Shown: positions 32,965-41,948 of the stretch, piece after piece | Position numbering within the stretch: position 1 is the stretch's first letter | Layout: each line of letters starts with the position of its first letter | DNA from: JAOARY01 sp045345765 | GTDB lineage: Bacteria > Bacillota > Clostridia > Peptostreptococcales > Peptostreptococcaceae | Reading direction: 5' to 3' | Assembly (NCBI GenBank): GCA_045345765.1 | Contig: CP148265.1 | Coordinates: 3,286,001 to 3,350,000 of the forward strand | Length of the DNA stretch: 64,000 nt | Notes under the pieces: generated by a model | Database searches by the model: none | What the model saw: only the letters and a program-made list of their open reading frames with translations | What the model was told of the DNA's origin: nothing | Program-made: the position numbers and the translations under genes

Positions 32965-34749
32965 CTAATAATTAAGTTCTACTTTATAAAATCTAGCTTT
33001 TTCTATTATATCTTCTTTTAAGTCATATATAAATAATATATCATTTTGTTCTTTTTTAATATCTTTATAATTACTTTCTTTTAAATTTAATATATCATAA
33101 GAAAAAGTTTCAAAACTAACATCTTTTATTATAAATTTAGCAGGTACATCTACTTTATCTTTTAAATATTTTTCTAAATTATTTGTATCTTTTAAGAATT
33201 TATGACATAAATCTTTATAATCAACTACATCTATTTTATTAAAAATCTTTGGTATTTTATTTTTTTTGCCTAAAGTCATATAATCAAATTTAAGCAAATC
33301 CTTAAATAAATCTATATAATCAATCTTTGAATCAAATTTCTCTAATAAGTTCGACTCAAAATAATCTAATAATATTTCATATAATTTATTTATCCCTAAA
33401 GATATATCAAAATAATCCTTATTTTTAAAATACAAACTAAATTCATCAAAGAATAAAAATGGGTTATTTTCATATAAATTATTTATAACAAATCTTAAAG
33501 AAGTATTAAAATTCTTAGAATTCCAATAGATTTCTACAATTTCTTCAACCTCTTTTAATTTTTCTAATTCTTCGTATTTGATATATTTTGTTTGTAATAT
33601 TTCATAAGTTGGATAATCTCTATATAAAAAACCATGAAGTTCTTCTTTTGCTTTAATTTTTGTTCCTTTTAAAACCTTTAAAAATCCTAATTGTACATGA
33701 CCAACATCCAAATTAAAAACATCATTAAATGACATTTTAAATGATTCATAGTTTTCATATGGAAGCCCTGCAATTAAATCTAAATGCTGATGTATATTCT
33801 CATAAGATTTTATTTTTAAAACATTTTCTTTTAATTTATTAAAATCCTGATATCTTCCAATCTCTCTTAAGGTCTTTTCATTTGTTGATTGTACACCTAT
33901 TTCAAATTGAAAAAGTCCTTTTCTTGCATATTTTAATCGCTCTATTATTTCTTTTGCTAAAACATGTGCTGCAATTTCTAAATGATAATTTATATCTCCA
34001 TCATCTATTTCAATTAAAAAATCCAATAATTCTAATACTCTATTTTTTTCAATATTAAAAGTTCTATCTATAAATTTTATTTGTTTTACACCACTATTAA
34101 TCAAATTCTTGATATCAGATTTAACCCTATCTAATGAAAAAAATCTGATTCCATCTAATGTAGATGATAAGCAGTATTCACAATTAAAAGGACAACCTCT
34201 TGATGTTTCATAATAGATTATTTTATTTTTATATTGATCTTTATCTATATTAGAATAAGGACTTTTTATTAAATCCAAATCCTTAATAAGTTCTCTATCT
34301 TCATTTTGTATTATTTTGTCATCTAATTTATAAGTCAAACCTTTTATATTACTTAAGGATTCGCCTTTAGAATATGCTCCTATAAATTCTTTGAATGTAA
34401 ATTCACCTTCACCCCTAATTATATAATCAATACAATCATTTTTTAAAAACAAATCTTTTTCTTCAAATGAAACTTCAGGCCCTCCAAGCAAGATTTTTAT
34501 ATCTTTTTTTATTTTTTTTAAACTTCTTGAGATTTTTAAAGTTTCTTCTAAATTCCAAATATATGTTGAAAAAATAATCAAATCTGGTTTTTGTTCATAT
34601 ATTTTTTTTAATATGTAATTCAAATTCGTATTTATCGTAAATTCTTTCAATTCTATATCAATAATATCTTCAACCTGTGCTTTTAAATATCTTATCGCTA
34701 AGTTAGTATGAACATATTTTGAATTTAATGTTGTTATTAAAGCTTTCAA
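32965..34749 (-). CDS. B12-binding-domain radical SAM protein (DUF4080 type)
   Basis: 594 aa. The N-terminal cobalamin-binding-like domain (MKALITTLNSKYVHTNLAIRY region; LLGGPEVSFE) is followed by the radical SAM core with CPFNCEYC (Cys-x3-Cys-x2-Cys binding the 4Fe-4S cluster) near residue 187. The C-terminal region of about 200 residues matches the DUF4080 subgroup. This group is widespread in anaerobes and its reaction is not established; related enzymes do methylation or methylthiolation. Start is TTG at 34749 after GAAGGGAAG. It lies just beyond the terminator of the 64-aa gene, so it may have its own promoter or rely on readthrough. Confidence 0.88.
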   Translation of the reverse strand: MKALITTLNSKYVHTNLAIRYLKAQVEDIIDIELKEFTINTNLNYILKKIYEQKPDLIIFSTYIWNLEETLKISRSLKKIKKDIKILLGGPEVSFEEKDLFLKNDCIDYIIRGEGEFTFKEFIGAYSKGESLSNIKGLTYKLDDKIIQNEDRELIKDLDLIKSPYSNIDKDQYKNKIIYYETSRGCPFNCEYCLSSTLDGIRFFSLDRVKSDIKNLINSGVKQIKFIDRTFNIEKNRVLELLDFLIEIDDGDINYHLEIAAHVLAKEIIERLKYARKGLFQFEIGVQSTNEKTLREIGRYQDFNKLKENVLKIKSYENIHQHLDLIAGLPYENYESFKMSFNDVFNLDVGHVQLGFLKVLKGTKIKAKEELHGFLYRDYPTYEILQTKYIKYEELEKLKEVEEIVEIYWNSKNFNTSLRFVINNLYENNPFLFFDEFSLYFKNKDYFDISLGINKLYEILLDYFESNLLEKFDSKIDYIDLFKDLLKFDYMTLGKKNKIPKIFNKIDVVDYKDLCHKFLKDTNNLEKYLKDKVDVPAKFIIKDVSFETFSYDILNLKESNYKDIKKEQNDILFIYDLKEDIIEKARFYKVELNY

Positions 34750-34775
34750 TTAAATTTTCTTCCCTTCTTAAAATA

Positions 34776-34806
34776 TAAAAATCCTCTTAAAAATGAGGAT
34801 TTTTAT
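34776..34806 (-). terminator. terminator after the 64-aa gene
   Basis: AAAAATCCTC and GAGGATTTTT pair around an 8-9 nt loop, with a U-rich tail on the minus strand, 20 nt after the stop at 34826. Confidence 0.85.
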
Positions 34807-34825
34807 ATCAAAATTATATTTTTAT

Positions 34826-35020
34826 TTAACTTTCTAGTCTTTTAATAAGCTCCCTTTCATCACTATCTGCAAGTATCGAAAGTTCACTTACTATACTTTT
34901 TCTTAAATTTATATATTCATCATCCCCAGTTTTTTTATACGTAAACTCTAAGGATTTTAATATTAATAGTAAATCTTTTCGAGATATTTCTTCCAAGGAA
35001 ACTTTGTCAAAATTCTCCAT
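34826..35020 (-). CDS. small hypothetical protein (64 aa)
   Basis: 64 aa, acidic and helical (VSLEEISRKDLLLILKSLEF, KSIVSELSILADSDEREL); no recognised domain. A longer frame exists, but ATG at 35020 has GGAAGGAG seven bases upstream and is clearly the start. It lies downstream of the 296-aa unknown gene (50-nt gap) and ends in a good terminator, which argues it is expressed. Function unknown. Confidence 0.7.
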   Translation of the reverse strand: MENFDKVSLEEISRKDLLLILKSLEFTYKKTGDDEYINLRKSIVSELSILADSDERELIKRLES

Positions 35021-35070
35021 AGTATCTCCTTCCTTAAATTTATTATTAAATTCAAACAAAAACTATGGTT

Positions 35071-35961
35071 TTATATTTTGAATTTAAATTTATAATACCC
35101 GGTTTTAGCTTTTAAATAAACATTTAATTTATTATCTTTCTTTATATCCAAAATTGAAACTTTGTTTAAAATTAAATCAACAAATTCATCATTAACTTTT
35201 GAGTTTTTTATTTTTTTTATATCTATTTTTGTATCAGTTTTTTTCGGGTTTATCTTTTTGATTCTAATTTTATAAAAATATCTATATAGATTTATAAAGA
35301 ATTCACTATTCGAACCTCTGTAATCCATATCTTTAATTTCATATTTATTTAAGCTTGCTAATAGTGCTTTTGATATATTACAATTAGCTTTTTCTTCTTT
35401 CAAATTTTTAAGACCTATAAAAAATTCATTTTCATCATTATACATATTAAAATCTACTTTTATCAAATTATTTATAAAATTTATCTTAGCTTTTTCAAAA
35501 GCTATTTGACTTTTTTTATTTTCTTCTTCATTTTTAAGATTTTTTATATATTCAAGTAAGCTTTTGAAATGCTCTTTTATATCTAAATTTTTATTTTGAA
35601 TCATATCTTTAAATATATGATTATATGAATAAAGGTATATCAGATAGGAATAAGAATATTCTAGACCAATTTCTTTAACATAAGATTCATATAAATCTTT
35701 TATTAAAATTTTTGATTCATCTAATTCTCTTACACAAAAATATATCGGAAAAAATGAATTTAAATCAAGAGATTTAAATTTTTCTTCAAAATAAAATTTG
35801 TAATAATAAATCTCATTTTTAAAGCGTTGCTTATCAATACTATAAGAATTATAAGAATTATTATAATATATGATTTTAGAGTTTATAATAAAAAAATCTT
35901 TATTAGTTTTGTCTAAGTTTGAAAAAAACCCCTTAAAGGCATTGAATAATAAATTTTCCAT
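35071..35961 (-). CDS. hypothetical protein (296 aa)
   Basis: 296 aa, soluble, rich in Lys, Tyr, Phe, Ile and Asn, with no signal peptide, membrane helix or motif I recognise. The first 150 residues contain many aromatic residues (YNNSYNSYSID, SYSYLIYLYSYN). A charged helical segment runs from about 140 to 200, and a basic C-terminus with KTDTKIDIKKIKNSK ends in a small beta-rich tail. ATG at 35961 after GAGGTGA. A terminator stem ends only about ten bases before the start, with a leader-like RNA upstream (35970-36067). Function unknown. Confidence 0.7.
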   Translation of the reverse strand: MENLLFNAFKGFFSNLDKTNKDFFIINSKIIYYNNSYNSYSIDKQRFKNEIYYYKFYFEEKFKSLDLNSFFPIYFCVRELDESKILIKDLYESYVKEIGLEYSYSYLIYLYSYNHIFKDMIQNKNLDIKEHFKSLLEYIKNLKNEEENKKSQIAFEKAKINFINNLIKVDFNMYNDENEFFIGLKNLKEEKANCNISKALLASLNKYEIKDMDYRGSNSEFFINLYRYFYKIRIKKINPKKTDTKIDIKKIKNSKVNDEFVDLILNKVSILDIKKDNKLNVYLKAKTGYYKFKFKI

Positions 35962-35969
35962 AAATCACC

Positions 35970-36067
35970 TCAAAAAAAAATGCAGCCGAAGCTGCCATAA
36001 TATAGGGGGTGGTAGCAATACAAAATACCGCTACTACTCTGTCTAAAAATCTGTCCTTATTATTATA
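35970..36067 (-). promoter_or_regulatory. leader-like structured RNA / argS terminator region
   Basis: On the minus strand a TATAAT (36062-36067) with a poor -35 is followed by a 9-bp stem (36012-36020 with 36026-36034). After a CCACCCCC stretch comes a GGCAGC-TTCG-GCTGC terminator with nine U (35972-35996), ending right before the ribosome binding site of the 296-aa gene. It may simply be the argS 3' end and terminator, or an attenuator for the downstream gene. It matches no riboswitch class I know. Confidence 0.5.
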
Positions 36068-36097
36068 TCCCTATATACACATGTTTAAACTTAAAAT

Positions 36098-37801
36098 TTA
36101 CATTTTTTGTGGAGCTTCTATTCCTAATAAATTTAATGTATTTTTTAATGTGTCTTTAAATGCTTTAACTAACGCAAGTCTAGCATTTTTTAAGTTCTTA
36201 TCTTCAACATTTATATGATTATCATGATAGAACTTATTAAAAGCTTTTGCTAAATCAACAGCTAATCTTGATATATGATGAGGTTCACATTTTTTCATTG
36301 AAAGTTCTACAACCTCAGGTAATCTTTGTATTTCTTTAATTATATTTATGCTGTCTTCATTCGAAATACATGAATAATCTATATTTGTAGCATCAAATTC
36401 TCCTGCTTTTTCTAAAACAGAACAAGCTCTAGCATGAGCATATTGAACATAAGGACCTGTTTCTCCTTCAAATGATAATGTCTTTTCCCATGAGAATACA
36501 TAATCTTTTATTCTATTATTATATAATTCTTGGAATAATACAGCGCCAACTCCAACTTGTTTTGATACTTCTTCTATATTTTCTAAATTTGGATTTTTTA
36601 CATTTATTATTTCTTTAGTTTTTTCAATCGCTTTATTAAGGACATCTTCTAGGAAAACTACTTTTCCTTTTCTAGTTGATAATGTACCTTCTTCTAAAGC
36701 TACCATACCAAATTGTACGTGTAAGCAATCTTTAGCCCATTTGTGACCCATAAGTTCAACAACTTTCATCCATTGTTCAAAATGAAGTTTTTGCTGAGAA
36801 CCAACAACATATATATTTTTATAAAAATCATAAGTTTGCTTTCTATATATAGCAGCTGCTATATCTCTAGTTATATATAAAGTTGAACCATCTTTCTTTT
36901 GTATAAGTGCTGGTGGCATATTAAATTCTTCTAAATCTACAATTTTTGCCCCTTGTGAATCTTTTAATATATTTTTTTCGTTCATTTCATCTATTACAGC
37001 AGGCATTTTATCTGAATAAAAACTTTCACCTGCAAAAGAATCAAATTTAATTCCAAGTAAATCATATACTTTATTAAATTCTAATAAACTTACATCTTTA
37101 ATATAAGACCATAATTCATAAGCTTCTTTATCATTTTGTTCTAATTTTAAGAACCAGTTTCTAGCTTCATCTTCTAAACTCGGTTCATCTTCTGCAACTT
37201 CATGGAATTTGATATATAGTTTTAAAAGTTCTGGAATTGGATTTTGTTTAATTACATCTAAATCTCCCCATCTTTTTATAGCTACTATAAGCTTTCCAAA
37301 TTGAGTACCATAGTCTCCTAAATGATTTATCGCTATTGTATTAAATCCATTTGCTTTGTATATATTATTTATAACATTTCCTATAACCGTTGTTCTTATA
37401 TGACCTATATGGAATGGCTTTGCAATATTTGGAGAAGAAAATTCTACTACAACATTTTTTCCTTCACCTATATTATTATGACCATATTTCTCTTTTTTAG
37501 AAAATACATCATTTAATACTTCTTTAACTAATAATTCTTTATTAACAAAGAAATTTAAATATCCACCAAGTGGTTTTATTTCTTTTATTAAATCTTTTTT
37601 ATCTATATTTTCGCTAAGATCTTGTGCTATCATATTTGGTGCTTTTCTAAATACCTTAGCTAATTTAAAACAAGGAAATGCATAATCTCCCATGTCCTTA
37701 TTTGGTGGTATTTCTATTAATTCTAGGATTTCCTCTATAGTCATATCCTCTATATTTTCTTTTAATATATTTGCTAAATCTAATTTAAAATCTCTCATCA
37801 T
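36098..37801 (-). CDS. argS: arginyl-tRNA synthetase
   Basis: ArgRS (567 aa, normal) charges tRNA-Arg. The N-terminal Add-1 domain (residues 1-100) is followed by the class I catalytic core with SSPNIAKPFHIGHIRTTVIGN (HIGH signature), NHLGDYGTQFG, and STRKGKVVFLEDVL in place of KMSKS. The C-terminal helical anticodon-binding domain ends with ALVKAFKDTLKNTLNLLGIEAPQKM. Two tandem ATGs at 37801 and 37798 follow GGAGG; the second has better spacing. No T-box precedes it. Certain. Confidence 0.98.
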   Translation of the reverse strand: MMRDFKLDLANILKENIEDMTIEEILELIEIPPNKDMGDYAFPCFKLAKVFRKAPNMIAQDLSENIDKKDLIKEIKPLGGYLNFFVNKELLVKEVLNDVFSKKEKYGHNNIGEGKNVVVEFSSPNIAKPFHIGHIRTTVIGNVINNIYKANGFNTIAINHLGDYGTQFGKLIVAIKRWGDLDVIKQNPIPELLKLYIKFHEVAEDEPSLEDEARNWFLKLEQNDKEAYELWSYIKDVSLLEFNKVYDLLGIKFDSFAGESFYSDKMPAVIDEMNEKNILKDSQGAKIVDLEEFNMPPALIQKKDGSTLYITRDIAAAIYRKQTYDFYKNIYVVGSQQKLHFEQWMKVVELMGHKWAKDCLHVQFGMVALEEGTLSTRKGKVVFLEDVLNKAIEKTKEIINVKNPNLENIEEVSKQVGVGAVLFQELYNNRIKDYVFSWEKTLSFEGETGPYVQYAHARACSVLEKAGEFDATNIDYSCISNEDSINIIKEIQRLPEVVELSMKKCEPHHISRLAVDLAKAFNKFYHDNHINVEDKNLKNARLALVKAFKDTLKNTLNLLGIEAPQKM

Positions 37802-37868
37802 CTTCCTCCTATATTGGTACGCATATAAAATACATACTTTAAGATTATATATAAATACTTGCGATTTA

Positions 37869-38879
37869 TCAAGATATAACAGATGAATTTATACTTTTTA
37901 GATTTTTACAACCTGTTAATATCATAGATTTATAAAGCTCATTTCTCATATTATCTATTATAAGGCTAACACCTTTATCCTGTCCACCAACAGCTCCCCA
38001 AATAATTGGACGTGCTGCTAAAACAAAATCTGCACCTAATGCTAGATATTTCAACATATCACATCCTTCTCTCACATTTCCATCTGCAATTATTATAATA
38101 TCTTGATCTTTTAAGGCTTCTTTTATCTTAGGTAGTACTTCACAAGGAGCTTTTACATGGTTTAATACTCTTCCTCCATGATTTGATACAACTATTGCTT
38201 TTGCGCCCACTTCATTTGCTATTAGAGCTTCTTCTACGCTCATTATTCCTTTTAATATAACTGGTAAATTTGTTGAGTTTATAATTTCTATTAAATCATC
38301 TTTTGTTTTTGGTCCAACATATTGATTAAAAAGTCTCATAGTAACAAGACCCGCACCATCTAAATCAATTCCTACAGCCAAAGCATTTACTTCTTCTGCC
38401 ATTTTAATTCTTTTTATTATTTCATCATTCTCTCTAGGCTTTATGATTGCAATTCCATTTTTATCTTTTATAGCTTTTAGCCCGTCTTCATAAAAAGAAG
38501 GGTCTCCACTATCACCAATCATTGCAATAGTTCCTGCTTTTAGTGAACCTTTAACAACACTATTTACATACTCCTCTTCTGTTAAATATCCACCAAAATT
38601 AACTTTACTACCTGTAACAGGGGCAGATATGAAAGGAAATTCTAAATCTACTCCTAAAAAATTAGTTTTTACATTCGGATCTTTTGCATCATGAATTGTT
38701 TTTAAGTTTAATTTTATATTTTTAAGTGCATTATAACTATGTTTAAATGCCTCACCAGTTCCAGCCCCACCCATTCCAGGAACTTTACCTGCGCAGTAAA
38801 CTCCATTACATTCTTTGCATATATTACAATTTCCATTCAATCTATCTTTTGCATTTTTTAAAACTTCTTTTAATTCCAT
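37869..38879 (-). CDS. FMN-dependent 2-hydroxyacid oxidase/dehydrogenase-like protein
   Basis: 336 aa, TIM-barrel flavoprotein of the lactate oxidase/glycolate oxidase family. The barrel is recognisable from FISAPVTGSK through the active-site VVSNHGGRVL (catalytic His) to IIADGNVREGCDMLKYLALGADFVLAARP, the FMN phosphate site. Unlike classical members, the N-terminus has a Cys cluster (CNICKECNGVYCAGKVPGMGG) that looks like a metal or Fe-S binding knuckle. Clostridial relatives with this feature exist, but their substrate is not known to me. The ATG at 38879 with GGAGG seven bases upstream is used rather than the longer frame. One base separates it from the DUF523 stop. Confidence 0.82.
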   Translation of the reverse strand: MELKEVLKNAKDRLNGNCNICKECNGVYCAGKVPGMGGAGTGEAFKHSYNALKNIKLNLKTIHDAKDPNVKTNFLGVDLEFPFISAPVTGSKVNFGGYLTEEEYVNSVVKGSLKAGTIAMIGDSGDPSFYEDGLKAIKDKNGIAIIKPRENDEIIKRIKMAEEVNALAVGIDLDGAGLVTMRLFNQYVGPKTKDDLIEIINSTNLPVILKGIMSVEEALIANEVGAKAIVVSNHGGRVLNHVKAPCEVLPKIKEALKDQDIIIIADGNVREGCDMLKYLALGADFVLAARPIIWGAVGGQDKGVSLIIDNMRNELYKSMILTGCKNLKSINSSVIS

Positions 38880-38880
38880 T

Positions 38881-39336
38881 TTAATCCTCCATAAAATTAT
38901 TTTCGCTAAATAACTTAACACCCTCTTTTTGTAACAAGTATGCAGTTATCCCTTGTCCTTTTATCTTTTTAGAGCTAAAGCTTCCATCATATACAAAATT
39001 ACTTCCACAAGAAGGGCTTCCTTCTTTTAATATTGCTTTTTCAATATCAAATAATTCAAGGTATTTTAAAATTTCATATCCACCTTTTAAAAACTCTTTT
39101 GTTACATCCTCGTTATCCTTAGATATAACAATTCCTTTATTTTCAATTATCTCTTTAGCACTAGATTTTAATTCAGCCATTTGTCTTGGTGTTTTTAGAC
39201 CACCTAATTGTTCTGGACAAATTGGAATTATATCTTTTCCTTTCAAAAATTCTAAAAGTTCTTCGCTTTTATTATTTTCTCCACTATATTTACAATCAAT
39301 ACCTAATAAACATGCTGATACTAAAATTTTTTTCAT
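38881..39336 (-). CDS. DUF523 family protein
   Basis: 151 aa. DUF523 signature: MKKILVSACLLGIDCKYSG at the N-terminus, ICPEQLGGLKTPR near residue 40, and LKEGSPSCG near 100, all with conserved Cys. These look like ligands for a metal or a redox site, but the family's function is not established. ATG at 39336 follows GGAGG at five bases; the longer frame has the ribosome binding site inside it. It is translationally coupled to the Cys-rich flavoprotein that follows, so a common pathway is possible. Confidence 0.85.
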   Translation of the reverse strand: MKKILVSACLLGIDCKYSGENNKSEELLEFLKGKDIIPICPEQLGGLKTPRQMAELKSSAKEIIENKGIVISKDNEDVTKEFLKGGYEILKYLELFDIEKAILKEGSPSCGSNFVYDGSFSSKKIKGQGITAYLLQKEGVKLFSENNFMED

Positions 39337-39386
39337 AAGAGCCTCCATTAATATTCTATTTTTATGAAATAATTTTTAATCGATCT

Positions 39387-41765
39387 TTATTTTATAGTTA
39401 CTATTGTAACTCCTATACCGCCTTCACCATAAGAACCACCTCTAAATTCTTTTACATGTTTATGTGTTCTTAATATTTCTAATACACCTTTTTTTAACGC
39501 ACCAGTTCCAACACCATGTATAATTGTTACATTTTCTAAATTAGATATACACGCATCGTCTAAGTACTTATCTAATTCAATTCTTGCTTCCTCTATATTA
39601 AGACCTCTTAAATCAACTTCCATCTTAGTTGTTTTAGTCTTTTTCTTAATTATATTAGCTGTAGTTTTTGTTATATTATCTTCTTTTTTTCTTTTTATCT
39701 TTTCTAATGAAGCATAGGGTAAATTCATCTTCATTATACCTATTTGTACAATAGCTTTTTTCTTATTATCATCACAAGAAAGTACAATTCCCTCTTGATT
39801 TAAAGTAATAACTCTAACATAATCGTCCTTTTTTAATTTTTCTAATTTCTTTTCTCTATTTTTAGGTATTAATATATCCTTTGCATTATCAGAAAGACCT
39901 TCTATTGACTTTGTTATTTCTTTTCTTATATCTTCTATTTTTTTATTCTTATCTTTACCTGCCTTTTCTGATTCTAATTTTCTAAGCATTTTTATAAGTT
40001 CTTCACTTTTTTCCTTAGCTTCTTTTACTATTTCTAAAGCCTCTTCTTTTGCCTTTTTAACCATTTTTTCTTTTTTATTTTCTATCTTTTCTTTTTTGAT
40101 TAAATATTTTTCTTTTAGTGCCTGCGCTTCTCTTTTAAGCTCTATTGACAATTCTTCATTTTCCTTAGCTTGAATTCTCTTTCTTTCTATATCAATCATC
40201 AAATCTTCAAATGCAATATTTTCACTATCAATAAATTCTTTAGCTTTATTTATCACAAAATCAGAAAGTCCAATTTTTCTTGATATCTCAAATGCATTTG
40301 ATTTTCCAGGAACTCCAATCATCAATCTATATGTTGGACTTAGTGTATTTACATCAAATTCAACTGATGCATTTTCAACACCAGATTTAGAAAGTGCATA
40401 ATTTTTAAGTTCACTATAATGAGTTGTTGCAATAGTTGTTGTTTTAAACGTATATAAATTATCAAGTATTGACATAGCAAGTGCTGCCCCTTCAACAGGA
40501 TCTGTTCCTGCTCCTAATTCATCAAATAATACTAATGAATCTTGCGTGAAATTATTCATTATATCAACTATATTAGTCATATGTGAAGAGAATGTAGATA
40601 AACTTTGTTCTATACTTTGTTCATCTCCAATGTCTGCAAATATATTATCAAATACACATATCTTCGAACCATAATCACATGGTATATGAAGCCCACTTTG
40701 TACCATAAGTGAAAATAATCCAATCGTTTTTAATGTTACTGTTTTACCACCAGTATTTGGTCCAGTTATAACCAAAGTACTAAAACTTTCACCTATATAA
40801 AAATCATTTGAAACAACTTCATTTCTAGGTATTAAAGGATGTCTACCATTTTTAATATACATCTTTTTTTCTTCTAATATTTCTGGTTCTAATGCTCTTA
40901 AACTAATAGATAATTTACCTTTTGCAAATATAAAATCTAATTTTGCAAGTATTGATAAATTTGATATTATATAATCACTTACTTCACCTATGATAAGTGT
41001 TAGTTCCATCAAAATTCTTTCTATTTCTTCTTTTTCATCTACTTTTAATTGTCTTAATTCATTATTCATATTTACTATTGAAATAGGTTCTACAAACAAA
41101 GTAGCTCCTGAAGCAGATTGGTCGTGAATAATTCCTTTAAAATTCGACTTATACTCGCTCTTTATAGGTACAACAAATCTATCTTGTCTTATTGTAACTA
41201 TAGCATCTTGAAGCATTTTTTCATTTGAGGATGAACTAATTATTGAATTTAATTTGTTCTTTATATTATCTTTTTTATTAGCAATTCCTCTTCTTATTTG
41301 CTTTAATTTAGTACTAGCATTATCACTAACTTCACTTTCACTTATTATACATTCTTCAATTCTCTCTTCTATATCTCTATATACATTTAAAGATTCGCTA
41401 AGCCCTTCTATTATTTCATAAAAAGGTTCATTTTCTTCCTTGCTTCTTATGAAATTTCTTAAAACCCTAGCACCTCTTAGATTATCTTTTACTCTTATTA
41501 AGCCTTTAGGATCTAAACAAGAACCTATTTTAGCTTTTTTTAGATAAATTTCTATATCACAAATTCCATCAAAAGGTACATAACCTCTTTTATATAATAT
41601 GGACTGCGCTTCACTAGTTTCTTTTAACATTTGTTTTACATCATCTATATTTGTTTTTGGTTTTAATTCATCTAATACCCTTTTTCCTAACTCTGATTTT
41701 ATATTATCATTCAATAGTTTTATTATTTTATAATACTCTAATACTTTAAGAGATTTTTCATTCAT
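39387..41765 (-). CDS. mutS2: endonuclease MutS2
   Basis: 792 aa. MutS2/RqcU-type protein: a MutS-like ATPase core (Walker A GPNTGGKTVTLKTIG near 335, Walker B LVLFDELGAGTDPVEGAA near 410), a long charged coiled coil (about 510-640), a KOW-like linker, and a C-terminal Smr nuclease domain with VDLRGLNIEEAR and IIHGVGTGALKKGV. Known members suppress recombination or, in Bacillus, split collided ribosomes. ATG at 41765 follows AAAGGAG. It is divergent from the histidine kinase gene. Confidence 0.96.
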   Translation of the reverse strand: MNEKSLKVLEYYKIIKLLNDNIKSELGKRVLDELKPKTNIDDVKQMLKETSEAQSILYKRGYVPFDGICDIEIYLKKAKIGSCLDPKGLIRVKDNLRGARVLRNFIRSKEENEPFYEIIEGLSESLNVYRDIEERIEECIISESEVSDNASTKLKQIRRGIANKKDNIKNKLNSIISSSSNEKMLQDAIVTIRQDRFVVPIKSEYKSNFKGIIHDQSASGATLFVEPISIVNMNNELRQLKVDEKEEIERILMELTLIIGEVSDYIISNLSILAKLDFIFAKGKLSISLRALEPEILEEKKMYIKNGRHPLIPRNEVVSNDFYIGESFSTLVITGPNTGGKTVTLKTIGLFSLMVQSGLHIPCDYGSKICVFDNIFADIGDEQSIEQSLSTFSSHMTNIVDIMNNFTQDSLVLFDELGAGTDPVEGAALAMSILDNLYTFKTTTIATTHYSELKNYALSKSGVENASVEFDVNTLSPTYRLMIGVPGKSNAFEISRKIGLSDFVINKAKEFIDSENIAFEDLMIDIERKRIQAKENEELSIELKREAQALKEKYLIKKEKIENKKEKMVKKAKEEALEIVKEAKEKSEELIKMLRKLESEKAGKDKNKKIEDIRKEITKSIEGLSDNAKDILIPKNREKKLEKLKKDDYVRVITLNQEGIVLSCDDNKKKAIVQIGIMKMNLPYASLEKIKRKKEDNITKTTANIIKKKTKTTKMEVDLRGLNIEEARIELDKYLDDACISNLENVTIIHGVGTGALKKGVLEILRTHKHVKEFRGGSYGEGGIGVTIVTIK

Positions 41766-41869
41766 ATAAATAACTCCTTTATTCTTTTTTCACAATAATA
41801 ATTTTAACATAAAAAATATATAATAAGATGAATTTTTAAACTCTGTAATAAAGCTGTAATTTAAGATTA

Positions 41870-41898
41870 TTTCAATAATTAAGCAAATGGTATATAAT
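41870..41898 (+). promoter_or_regulatory. promoter of the two-component system genes
   Basis: -35 TTTCAA (41870-41875), 17-bp spacer, -10 TATAAT (41893-41898). The leader of about 45 nt ends in the GGAGGTG of the kinase gene. Confidence 0.5.
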
Positions 41899-41948
41899 AT
41901 TATTAAATGAGAATACAAGTATAATTATTCATATATGGAGGTGTATTT

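Noticed and set aside
37802..37868. T-box upstream of argS
   Set aside because: The gap is short and lacks the GGTGGNACCGCG core and a terminator.
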